64,000 nt of DNA from positions 21,887-85,886 of the forward strand of contig JAFURM010000013.1 in NCBI GenBank assembly GCA_017471925.1. Reading direction: 5' to 3'. Positions 46,122 through 54,011 of this stretch are shown in pieces. The stretch is from Bacteroides sp. GTDB taxonomy: Bacteria > Bacteroidota > Bacteroidia > Bacteroidales > Bacteroidaceae. A program made the position numbers and the translations under genes. Below the pieces are notes generated by a model that ran no database searches, was not told the DNA's origin, and was given only the letters and a program-made list of their open reading frames with translations. Every line of letters begins with the position of its first letter. Positions within the stretch are counted from its first letter, which is position 1.

Positions 46122-48290
46122 ATGATGTACAAGAGAAACATTAAAATCAAGCAGCATGACACAACCGATTGTGGGGCTGCATGTCTGGCTTCCGTGTGTG
46201 CCTATCATGGATTGCAATTCCCGGTGGCACGCATCCGGCAATATGCCTATACCGACCAAAAGGGAACTAACGTTTTGGGACTGATAGAAGCCGCCAGTAA
46301 ACTGGGCCTATCGGCCAAGGGAGTGAAGGCCAAACTGGAAGCTTTGCCAATGATTCCATTGCCATCCATTGCCCATGTGGTTGTGGGTGGCCACCTACAA
46401 CATTTTGTCGTGATTTATCGGGTAGGGAAAACGAAAATCACCTATATGGATCCGGCAGACGGACGGATGCATCGGGTGACGATGGAAGACTTCCAGCGGA
46501 TGTGGACAGGCGTCCTGGTGTTGATGGAACCCGAAGAAACATTCAGAAAGGGAAACCAAAAGACGAGTATGACCAAAAAGTTCCTTGCCCTGCTGGCTCC
46601 TCATAAATGTGTGATGACGCAGGCCATATTCGGTGCATTGATATACAGTGTTCTCGGATTGTCCACTTCGGTCTATGTGGGTAAGATAACGGACTATGTG
46701 CTGGTGGATGGCAATATCAACCTGCTCAACCTGATGGGGATAGTGATGTTGCTCATCCTGGTGTTGCGCACCTTCATTGGGGCCATGAAAAGCATATTGG
46801 CCTTGAAGACCGGACAGCGGATAGATGCGGCATTGATATTGGGTTACTATAAACATCTGTTGAGGCTTCCCCAGCAGTTCTTCGATACGATGCGGGTGGG
46901 TGAGATTATATCGCGCGTGAATGATGCCGTAAAGATTCGTCACTTCATTAATAATGTTTCACTCGATTTGGTGGTGAACCTGATGATGCTGCTGTTCTCG
47001 GTCTGCCTGATGTTTGTCTATTCATGGGAACTGGCTCTGATTACTTTGGCTTCTGCTCCGTTGTTCCTTCTTATTTTCAGAGGGTTCAACAAGCAGAACA
47101 AGAAGTATCAGCGAAGCATCATGGAGAGTAGCGCCGACCTGGAATCACAGTTGGTGGAGTCGATTAATAACATAACGACCATCAAGCGTTTCGGTATAGA
47201 GGAAGTGGCAGACTTGAAGACCGAGAAGCGTTTTGTCCTTCTGTTGAAGAATACGTTCCGCAGCATCTATGCCTCCATCATGGTACAAGGAGGAATACAG
47301 TTTATTTCAATGGCCATTACGATAGCCGTCTTGTGGGTGGGCAGCATGATGGTGGTGGACCAGGAACTTACTCCCGGCACATTGATGGTGTTCTATTCGT
47401 TGATAGGCTATGTCATATCACCGATAGGCTCATTGATTTCTTCCAATCAGACCATTCAGGATGCGCTGATTGCAGCAGACCGCCTTTTCCAGATTATGGA
47501 TCTGGAACGTGAAGAGGATGATACCCAAAAGATTGTCCTGACTCCGGAAATGGTGGGGGATATCTCCTTTGAACATGTCTCTTTCCGTTATGGTACGCGC
47601 CGGGAAGTCTTCAGGGACTTGAACCTGAAGATTGAGCAGGGTAAGAAAACGGTGATTCTCGGTGAGAGCGGTTCAGGAAAGACTACACTCGTTTCATTGC
47701 TCCAGCATATTTATCCCATCCAGTCGGGACGCATCCGAATAGGGGATTATGACATTGCGCAGATTGACAACAAGAGCTTGCGCAGACGGGTAAGTACGGT
47801 GCCGCAACAGATTGAGCTGTTTGCCGGTACGATTATTGAGAATATTGCGGTGGGAGACCTGCACCCCGATATAAAACGCATATCCGACCTGATTGACCAA
47901 CTCGGCCTGAGACCTTTTGTAGAACGTCTGCACGATGGATTGTTGACTCATATCGGTGAACATGGAGCCTCTCTTTCGGGTGGTGAAAAGCAAAGGATTG
48001 CCATAGCAAGGGCACTCTACAAGCAACCGGATATTCTCATTTTTGATGAAGCGACCTCTTCATTGGATTCCTTGTCTGAACGTTATGTGAAGCAGGCTTT
48101 GGAGGCTTTGCTTAAAGAGGGGAAGACCATTATAGTGATAGCCCATCGGCTGAGTACTGCAAAAGATGCCGATAAGATTGTAGTGCTTGATAAAGGACGG
48201 CTGGTAGAGACCGGCAATCACCGTGATTTGTACAATGCCGGCGGGAAGTATTACCTTTTCTGGAACGAACAGTTTGAAATGTTTGAATAA
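46122..48290 (+). CDS. Peptidase-containing ABC exporter (C39 type)
   Basis: A 722-residue exporter. The N-terminal C39 protease cuts after Gly-Gly: Gln11, Cys17 (DTTDCGAACLASV), His94 (LQHFVVIY) and Asp110 (MDPADG) form the active site. A six-helix transmembrane domain follows (about residues 165-450). The ATPase has Walker A GESGSGKTT (514-522), signature LSGGEKQR (about 617) and Walker B LIFDEATSSLD (about 640). It would cleave and export the peptides at 42758 and 43115. Cotranscribed with the HlyD gene. Confidence 0.95.
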   Translation: MMYKRNIKIKQHDTTDCGAACLASVCAYHGLQFPVARIRQYAYTDQKGTNVLGLIEAASKLGLSAKGVKAKLEALPMIPLPSIAHVVVGGHLQHFVVIYRVGKTKITYMDPADGRMHRVTMEDFQRMWTGVLVLMEPEETFRKGNQKTSMTKKFLALLAPHKCVMTQAIFGALIYSVLGLSTSVYVGKITDYVLVDGNINLLNLMGIVMLLILVLRTFIGAMKSILALKTGQRIDAALILGYYKHLLRLPQQFFDTMRVGEIISRVNDAVKIRHFINNVSLDLVVNLMMLLFSVCLMFVYSWELALITLASAPLFLLIFRGFNKQNKKYQRSIMESSADLESQLVESINNITTIKRFGIEEVADLKTEKRFVLLLKNTFRSIYASIMVQGGIQFISMAITIAVLWVGSMMVVDQELTPGTLMVFYSLIGYVISPIGSLISSNQTIQDALIAADRLFQIMDLEREEDDTQKIVLTPEMVGDISFEHVSFRYGTRREVFRDLNLKIEQGKKTVILGESGSGKTTLVSLLQHIYPIQSGRIRIGDYDIAQIDNKSLRRRVSTVPQQIELFAGTIIENIAVGDLHPDIKRISDLIDQLGLRPFVERLHDGLLTHIGEHGASLSGGEKQRIAIARALYKQPDILIFDEATSSLDSLSERYVKQALEALLKEGKTIIVIAHRLSTAKDADKIVVLDKGRLVETGNHRDLYNAGGKYYLFWNEQFEMFE

Positions 48291-48304
48291 TGGAGACGGA
48301 TATT

Positions 48305-48364
48305 CGTTAACCTAAAGATAACGTAGCGTTAACCTAATGGGTGGATAGCATCCCGTAACTTTGC
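48305..48364 (+). promoter_or_regulatory. Operator D with promoter of the DUF3836 gene
   Basis: TAAC at 48308, 48319 and 48330 (11 bp apart), then the -7 box TAACTTTGC at 48356-48364. Over its first 30 bp it is nearly identical to operator C. Confidence 0.8.
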
Positions 48365-48408
48365 ATCAGAAAAAGAAACATAATATAAACCATTAAAAAC
48401 TTGAATGT

Positions 48409-48912
48409 ATGAAACTGATTACAGCAACAACCATCTTTTTTATGACGATGAGCCTTCCGAAGACTGCAACAGAGTTTGCCTACAACGTGGAAATGACCAA
48501 TGAGAATGTTACTTCACAACTGGTGTATAAGAAAAGTGCGGATGGTCGCTACCTGTCTCATCACCTGAAGTATAACTTTACGTATGATGAGCAGGAACGT
48601 CTGGTGCGGAAAGAGGTCCTGAAATGGAACGGTGCCTTGGGCAATTGGGAACGTAGCTATTGCCTGGATTATTCTTATGACGCTTGTGGATACTCCGTTG
48701 AATATGTCATGTGGAATGCCGAGAAAGAGACTTATGCTTATGCCGTGGCCAAGCAGGTCTATGACGAAAGCTTGGAGGGTAGCGTGACAATGGCTTCGTA
48801 TCGCAAGGATAGAAGCAATGGAGAATGGGTGGTCGAAAACAGAACTGTGATGCTGAAACCCGATGCCACGCTTCTTGCTGCACAGGAAGCGGATATTATA
48901 AATTCTCTCTAA
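48409..48912 (+). CDS. DUF3836 family secreted protein
   Basis: A 167-residue protein with a short signal sequence (KLITATTIFFMTMSLPKTATEF) and the DUF3836 pattern of YKKSADGRYLSHHLKYNFTY, then YD-type repeats (WERSYCLDYSYDACGYSVEY). The family is Bacteroides-specific and of unknown function. Having operator D ties it to the peptide/exporter regulon. Followed by a hairpin at 48919-48956. Confidence 0.8.
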   Translation: MKLITATTIFFMTMSLPKTATEFAYNVEMTNENVTSQLVYKKSADGRYLSHHLKYNFTYDEQERLVRKEVLKWNGALGNWERSYCLDYSYDACGYSVEYVMWNAEKETYAYAVAKQVYDESLEGSVTMASYRKDRSNGEWVVENRTVMLKPDATLLAAQEADIINSL

Positions 48913-48918
48913 CAATCA

Positions 48919-48956
48919 AGCCCCGAAAAAGACAAATGCTCTTTTCGGGGCTTTCT
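48919..48956 (+). terminator. Terminator after the DUF3836 gene
   Basis: AAGCCCCGAAAA (48919-48930) pairs perfectly with TTTTCGGGGCTT (48942-48953). It lies between convergent genes. The core matches the terminator at 44631. Confidence 0.75.
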
Positions 48957-48981
48957 CGTTTATGCTGTCGCCTCCCTCTCA

Positions 48982-49875
48982 TCACCACCACAGCGTCATG
49001 CCAAAGGAGAGGGCGCGGAAGTCGGGACCCCACTCGGTGTTCAGCACCTTGCAGGGGGCGTACTTGGCGTAGAAGCCGATGCTGCGGAAGGAGAGATGGG
49101 CCATGAGGTCCACGGTGACACGGTTCTGGTGCAGCTCTTTCTCCGTCTCCTTGTACTTCTCGCCGTTCAGGGTGTAGCGGGTCTTCAGGCTGGCATGGGT
49201 GTTGAAGTTCACCACCGGGCCGATGCTGAAGTCCCAGTCGCGGGAGAGGTCGTAGTTCAGCATGACGGGCATGGTCCAGCTGAATACCTTCAGGCGGGAG
49301 AATTTCACGTCGGCCCCTTCGGGATAGCTGCCCAGAGTCACCTGGCCGTCCTGCTTCAGGAAGCGGGTGTGTCCCGTCATGCGGTAGTTCTTCCAGTTCA
49401 GGCCCACGCCGATGGAGAGGTTCAGCGGCGAGTTGCCCGGATAGTAGGCCCACTCCAGCGTGGGGCCCATCACTTCGTAGGATGCACCCAGGTCGGTGTC
49501 CATGCCCTGCGGAGCCTGTAGGGCGGAGACCAGGCCGAGGCCGAAGGCGTGGAGGCGCACTTTGTTCTTGGGACGGCGGACGTGGCGCTTCCGGTTCTTG
49601 AAGGGGAGGTCGAAGTCCCAGTCGGCCTGGCGCTCCTTGGTCACCACCGGTGCGTCGGAGGCCAGCGTCACCTGGCGTTTGTAGAGGAAGTCGGGGTTGC
49701 CGGCCTTGCCCTGCACGCTGACGGTCATGGTGTCGCCGCTGGTTTGCAGCGTCACGAAGTCGGGACGTTCAAAGGTCACTTGTTCCTGATGTTTCTCGGT
49801 CTCTTGTGCCACGGCCGGCGTGAGGGCGGCAGTGGCCATTATCCATGCCACGAGGGCTGATGCTGTTCTTTTCAT
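48982..49875 (-). CDS. Outer-membrane beta-barrel protein in the ECF sigma operon
   Basis: A 297-residue protein with a signal peptide (LTPAVAQE) and, from about residue 105, alternating amphipathic strands ending in an aromatic residue (ALSFGMTLWW), as in PorT-like small barrels. The region of residues 30-100 is a polar, basic linker. It is the last gene of the sigma factor run (51316 to 48982), so its amount is probably set by that sigma factor. Cargo unknown. Confidence 0.75.
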   Translation of the reverse strand: MKRTASALVAWIMATAALTPAVAQETEKHQEQVTFERPDFVTLQTSGDTMTVSVQGKAGNPDFLYKRQVTLASDAPVVTKERQADWDFDLPFKNRKRHVRRPKNKVRLHAFGLGLVSALQAPQGMDTDLGASYEVMGPTLEWAYYPGNSPLNLSIGVGLNWKNYRMTGHTRFLKQDGQVTLGSYPEGADVKFSRLKVFSWTMPVMLNYDLSRDWDFSIGPVVNFNTHASLKTRYTLNGEKYKETEKELHQNRVTVDLMAHLSFRSIGFYAKYAPCKVLNTEWGPDFRALSFGMTLWW

Positions 49876-49917
49876 TGTGCTATGTCTGTTTGTTTGTTTG
49901 ATTGACGGGGTTGGGTT

Positions 49918-50364
49918 TCATTGGAACATCCGTTTCAGTTCCTCCAGGGTGGCGTTGCCCTCCATGTAGACGATGGTCACTTCGTTGCGGGTGTGCTCTT
50001 TCTTTAGCGAGGCGTTGCGGTAGAAGAGGTAGCGGAAGCCCTCCTTGCCGGTGCGCCCCTGGCAGTAGAAGCCGTAGTAGAGTCGTCCGGAGAGCATGCC
50101 CTCTTCCTTATCCAGGGCTTCGTTGCGCTCTTCCATGACGATGCGTTCCAGCTCGGCGATGGCTTCGGCGTCGCCGCTCAGGGTGAGGCTGCGGAAGAGG
50201 GTCAGGTTGTAGGGGCGCAGTTCGCTGCCCTTTATCAGTACCTCCACGGCTTGGGGATGCTTCGTGAAGCGTTTGTCGAACAGCCGCTCGCTGCCGTGCC
50301 CTTTCTGTGCCGCGAGGGGCAGCACGGCGGCCATCCACAGGGTGAGTAGAATCAGTCGTTTCAT
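49918..50364 (-). CDS. DUF6108-like secreted protein in the ECF sigma operon
   Basis: A 148-residue protein with a signal peptide (MKRLILLTLWMAAVLPLAAQ). It begins 12 nt after the anti-sigma stop and is followed by the barrel gene 42 nt later. A likely match is DUF6108, a Bacteroides family found in this kind of operon; I hold this loosely. No catalytic motif. Confidence 0.65.
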   Translation of the reverse strand: MKRLILLTLWMAAVLPLAAQKGHGSERLFDKRFTKHPQAVEVLIKGSELRPYNLTLFRSLTLSGDAEAIAELERIVMEERNEALDKEEGMLSGRLYYGFYCQGRTGKEGFRYLFYRNASLKKEHTRNEVTIVYMEGNATLEELKRMFQ

Positions 50365-50376
50365 ATCGTTGGCTTT

Positions 50377-50808
50377 TTATTTCATGGTTTGGAATATGTC
50401 GTTCAGGCGGGCTTCCACGCTCTCGGCCGTGCTTTCGGGCTGCACCTTGAGCATGGACTGCTTCATCAGTTCCATCACCTGCTCGCTGTCGGCCACCCGT
50501 TGTCCGCCGATGTAGGCGATGCAGATGTCCTGCTCGGTGGCGGTGTGTGCCAGGGGGATGACGATGGCCAGGATGACGGCTGCTGCGGCGGCCCATCCTG
50601 CCGCACGCCGTCCGATGCCGGCCCGCTTTCTGCCGTGGCGCAGCTGCCGGCCCACGGCCACGTAGCCCATCACGGCCCGCAGTTCATCGAACTCGCCCCC
50701 ATCGGCGGCGGGACTTGCCGCGAAGCGTTTCAGTTGCTGTTCCTCCTCGCGGCTCGTTTCGCCGTCGAAGTATCGGGTGGCCAATGCTTGCCAGTAGGCT
50801 CTATCTTT
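50377..50808 (-). CDS. Putative anti-sigma factor, single-pass membrane protein
   Basis: A 143-residue protein started at MKDRAYWQALATRYFDGETS (50808), overlapping the sigma stop by 8 nt. A cytoplasmic N-terminal helical part (typical of short anti-sigma domains: RYFDGETSREEEQQLKRF), a membrane helix (AAGWAAAAAVILAIVIPLA) and a periplasmic tail. Pairing with the sigma gene makes the anti-sigma call likely. Confidence 0.7.
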   Translation of the reverse strand, partial: KDRAYWQALATRYFDGETSREEEQQLKRFAASPAADGGEFDELRAVMGYVAVGRQLRHGRKRAGIGRRAAGWAAAAAVILAIVIPLAHTATEQDICIAYIGGQRVADSEQVMELMKQSMLKVQPESTAESVEARLNDIFQTMK

Positions 50809-51316
50809 CATGTTCTGTCCTCCTTTCTCTATATACATCTCTTATTCTTTTTCTTGCTCTTGACAGGTTCACGCGTACGTTGGCGGCGTTCATCCCCAAC
50901 CGGGCGGCAATCTCTTCCATCTCCATTCCGTCGTAGTCGCGCAGACGGAGAATCTGCCGTTGCACGGCCGACAATTCGCTTTCTATCAGCCGCTCCACCT
51001 CCTCGAAGCGTTCCCTGCGCTCCATTTCCTCCTGTGGCGAGCGGGTGCTGCGGGTGTCGCGTTCGGGGTCGAACTCCACCTCTTCCAGTCGTCCTCTGCG
51101 TCTCACCTCGTCTATGCAGAGGTGCTTCACGGTGGTCACGGCAACGGCTTCGGTCATCTGTTCGCCCTCTAACCGGTCGGCCCGTGGCCACAGGCGGCAG
51201 AAGGCTTCCTGCAACACGTCGTCAGCATCGTCGGCCGAGGGCAGGAAGCGCATCACCATCCGCAGGAAGCGGTTGCGCTGTCGGGTGAAGGTGGATATCA
51301 GGGTCTCTTCGCTCAT
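50801..51316 (-). CDS. ECF RNA polymerase sigma factor
   Basis: A 171-residue sigma-70 family protein. Region 2 is FTRQRNRFLRMVMRFLPS to DADDVLQEAFCRLW; region 4 is LSAVQRQILRLRDYDGMEMEEIA followed by LGMNAANVRVNLSRARK, the helix-turn-helix. It heads an operon with an anti-sigma, a DUF6108-like protein and an outer-membrane barrel, suggesting an envelope-response circuit. Confidence 0.92.
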   Translation of the reverse strand: MSEETLISTFTRQRNRFLRMVMRFLPSADDADDVLQEAFCRLWPRADRLEGEQMTEAVAVTTVKHLCIDEVRRRGRLEEVEFDPERDTRSTRSPQEEMERRERFEEVERLIESELSAVQRQILRLRDYDGMEMEEIAARLGMNAANVRVNLSRARKRIRDVYRERRTEHER

Positions 51317-51446
51317 GGTTCTTGTCGCTGTTCAATAGGGTAAACGAAGCAGCTTCGTTTTTGTAACAGGGAAAGGCGTTTTTTTTCTTCGGACGGAGGG
51401 GAAAAAGTGGGGTGTGCAGAGGGGGTATTTATGGCCGTTGGACGGG

Positions 51447-51522
51447 ACACGTGTGGTCCGTGGACGGGACATGTGTGGACGACGGACGAAACATGTGTGG
51501 ACGACGGGCCACACATGTATGG
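51447..51522. repeat. 76-bp dispersed intergenic repeat, copy 2
   Basis: Same length and register as 6874-6949, 67 of 76 positions equal by my count. It begins ACACGTGTGGTCCGTGGACG. It lies upstream of the sigma factor gene and just beyond the 3' end of the DnaJ/TerB gene. Confidence 0.75.
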
Positions 51523-51555
51523 TGAAAAGGGGCCTCAGAAGGGGTTCTGACGGGG

Positions 51556-52374
51556 TTATTTTATCCCCCGTTCCTTCTTGATGATGTCGTAGGCTTCCGT
51601 GATTTGCTTCATCTTTTCTTCGGCGGCTTTCCGTATGTCCTCGCCGAGCGAATCCACCGTGTCGGGATGGTGTTTCAGGACCAGGCGGCGATAGGCCTTC
51701 TTCACTTCGGCATCGCTGGCCGAGGGGCCTATCTCCAGCACCTTGTAGGCGGCCTCTATTGAGTTCGTACCCAGGTTCAGCATGGAGTTCACCTCGTTGT
51801 CGGTCAGTCCCATGGAGCGGGCCACCTCCTTCAGGGCGGTCACCTCCTCGGGCGACACGTTGCCGTCGGCCTTGGCGATGCCGGCCAGGAAGCTGAGCAG
51901 TTGCAGGCGCTGTTCATAGGTCATGTGGGCGGCTATCTGTGCGCCGCATTGCCGGATGGTGTTGGCAAAGGCATGAGGGGACTGGGCGTCCATCTGCTTC
52001 TTCCGCTCGAAGAGGTTCAGCAGAATCTGCTGTCCCTGCGTCACGGCCTGTTCGCCGAAGTTCATGCGCAGGAACTGGCGCACATACTCCATCTCGCTGT
52101 GCATGATGCGTCCGTCGGCGCTGATGATGTAGGAAGACATGGTGAGGAGGCTGAAGAGGAAACTGTTGCGCTCGCCCTCGTCATAGCCTGTGCGCGAGGA
52201 GCCGCTGCGGCCGCCGTGAGCGGTTCCGTCATATCTGCCGGCCGCATCGTCCTGCCAGCCGTCGCTTTTGTTGCCCGATTCAAACAGTGAGCCGATGGCA
52301 TAACCTGCCAATGCTCCTAACGGTCCGCCCATCGCCCATCCGATGACGCCGCCTATCCATTTAGCCATTCCCAT
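51556..52374 (-). CDS. DjlA-like protein with TerB and C-terminal J domain
   Basis: A 272-residue protein. The Gly-rich N-terminus (KWIGGVIGWAMGGPLGALAG) is a weak membrane-associating segment. A TerB-like all-helical domain spans about residues 65-190. The C-terminal 65 residues are a J domain (AYKVLEIGPSASDAEVKKAY with the HPD motif in LKHHPDTV). It should stimulate a DnaK-type chaperone. An ATG two codons on (52368) is an alternative start. Transcribed alone. Confidence 0.88.
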   Translation of the reverse strand: MGMAKWIGGVIGWAMGGPLGALAGYAIGSLFESGNKSDGWQDDAAGRYDGTAHGGRSGSSRTGYDEGERNSFLFSLLTMSSYIISADGRIMHSEMEYVRQFLRMNFGEQAVTQGQQILLNLFERKKQMDAQSPHAFANTIRQCGAQIAAHMTYEQRLQLLSFLAGIAKADGNVSPEEVTALKEVARSMGLTDNEVNSMLNLGTNSIEAAYKVLEIGPSASDAEVKKAYRRLVLKHHPDTVDSLGEDIRKAAEEKMKQITEAYDIIKKERGIK

Positions 52375-52530
52375 ATTCTTTGGTCGTTTTTAAGTTTATG
52401 CCGACAAAGATAAGGTAATTTCCCTGACGTAGCAACTGTATGCTCTTTGAAAGAGCGAACAAAATATCTCGAAAAGACTCCTCATAAAAAGGATGAATAA
52501 ATTCAAAACAGACTCTAAAACCTTCATGCA

Positions 52531-52610
52531 GGAACTTTAAAACTTTTGGGGTGGGAACTTTAAAACTTTCGGGCGAAAAGTTTAAAACCTTTGCCCGAAA
52601 ACTTTTAAAG
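52531..52610. repeat. Four copies of a GGAACTTTAAAACTTT(C/T)GGG motif, two in each direction
   Basis: Units at 52531-52550 and 52554-52573 are direct copies; 52574-52589 (CGAAAAGTTTAAAACC) and 52594-52610 (CCCGAAAACTTTTAAAG) are related inverted forms. Together they can form a long hairpin. This is the main content of the 314-bp gap 52375-52688, with a GCACGGATTGCACGGATAAG stretch near 52645. Confidence 0.6.
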
Positions 52611-52688
52611 AGCCTGTGCCATAAGTCAAATCACTGATATTTTAGGCACGGATTGCACGGATAAGCACTGAGAATTTCACTATTCTAC

Positions 52689-54011
52689 TCACTTGGACTC
52701 TAAGTAGTCCGTGACGCGTCCGCTGATTTGCAGCAGGGAGATTTCGCAGAGCTTGGTGTCATACTCGGCGGCCAGGATGCGCTCTTCGGCGTCCAACAGA
52801 CTCTTCTGCGCCTCGCGCATCTCTATGCCCGAGAGGTCGCCCAGCATGTAGCGTTCCATGGCAATCTCCAGGTTGTCCTTGGCAGCCACGAGGTTCTGTC
52901 GCTCCAGGTGCAGCATTTGCAGGTTGTTCTGATAGGCCTGCCACAGGTTGGTGAGGTCGGCGTGGAGGGCCAGTTCCAGTTGTTCGCGCTCCAGACGGGC
53001 GTTCTGCACGGCAATGCGGGCATTCTTGCGTTCGCGGCTGCGGTTGCCGTCGAACAGCTTGAAGCCCACCGTCACGCCGAAGTTCGCCCCCAGGTTGGAG
53101 ACCTTGCTGTTGGCCGCCAGCTCATACTTGTTCAGCGTGTAGCCATAGCCGGCATTCAGCTTCACGTAGGGATAGTCGCGCGAGCACACCTTCTTGTAGT
53201 CCAGGCGGGCCAGCGTATTGTTCTGGTCGGCCTTCAGCAGGTTGGCATTGACCTTGCGGGTGGCGGCCCACAGCTCATCGAAGTCCAGCGCGGCCTCCAC
53301 ATCAATCAGCGTGTCGCGGATGGTGACAAACTGGTTCACGTTCTTGTTGGCCATCAGTTCGTTCAGGCGTATGCGTGAGGTGTGGAGCAGTTCGTGCTGC
53401 TTCATGTACTGTGCACTGTCGGCATTGAAGTCCACCTTGGCCTGCTGGTAGTCCAGTCGGGAGAAGTTGCCGATGTGGTAGCGTGCCTCCACGATGCGCA
53501 GGCGTTCCTTGGAGAGGGAGACGGCATAGCGGAAGTTCTTCAGGCGAATCTTCTGCTGCACGAAGTTGTAGTACTCGGCCGTGATGGTGGCGATGAGGTC
53601 TTCGATGGCCAGGCGTGTATCGGTCTCGCCCTGCCGTTCCAGCTCCTTCAGGCGTTGGTAGTCGGCCGTGATGTTGAAGCCGTCGAAGATGGTCCAGTTC
53701 AGGTTGATGCCGGCGTTCAGCGTCTGGTCGAAGACGCCGCTCTCCTTACTCTTCTCGCCGGTGGCCCTCAGGGTGCTCTCGGTGTCCTCCAGGCTTCCCT
53801 TGTAGCTACCGGAGAGTTCCAGCGTGGGCAGGTAGCCGGCATTGGCGGGAGTGGCGTTGTTATGGGCCACCTTTTCCTCGTTGCGCACGATGCGCAGGGC
53901 ATAGTTGTTCTGCAGCCCCAGCTCCAGGCAGGACTTCAGGGTGTATACTTGCTGTGCATGGGCCGTAAACAAGGCGCACAGCAGGGTCAGCAGGGATAGG
54001 ATGCGTTTCAT
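52689..54011 (-). CDS. TolC-family outer-membrane efflux protein
   Basis: A 440-residue protein with a signal peptide (LFTAHAQQ) and two similar halves of long helices with short beta segments, the TolC layout (YTLKSCLELGLQNNYALRI, then KLNAGYGYTLNKYELA). It starts by overlapping the RND gene stop by 4 nt and so is the channel of that pump. Confidence 0.92.
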   Translation of the reverse strand: MKRILSLLTLLCALFTAHAQQVYTLKSCLELGLQNNYALRIVRNEEKVAHNNATPANAGYLPTLELSGSYKGSLEDTESTLRATGEKSKESGVFDQTLNAGINLNWTIFDGFNITADYQRLKELERQGETDTRLAIEDLIATITAEYYNFVQQKIRLKNFRYAVSLSKERLRIVEARYHIGNFSRLDYQQAKVDFNADSAQYMKQHELLHTSRIRLNELMANKNVNQFVTIRDTLIDVEAALDFDELWAATRKVNANLLKADQNNTLARLDYKKVCSRDYPYVKLNAGYGYTLNKYELAANSKVSNLGANFGVTVGFKLFDGNRSRERKNARIAVQNARLEREQLELALHADLTNLWQAYQNNLQMLHLERQNLVAAKDNLEIAMERYMLGDLSGIEMREAQKSLLDAEERILAAEYDTKLCEISLLQISGRVTDYLESK

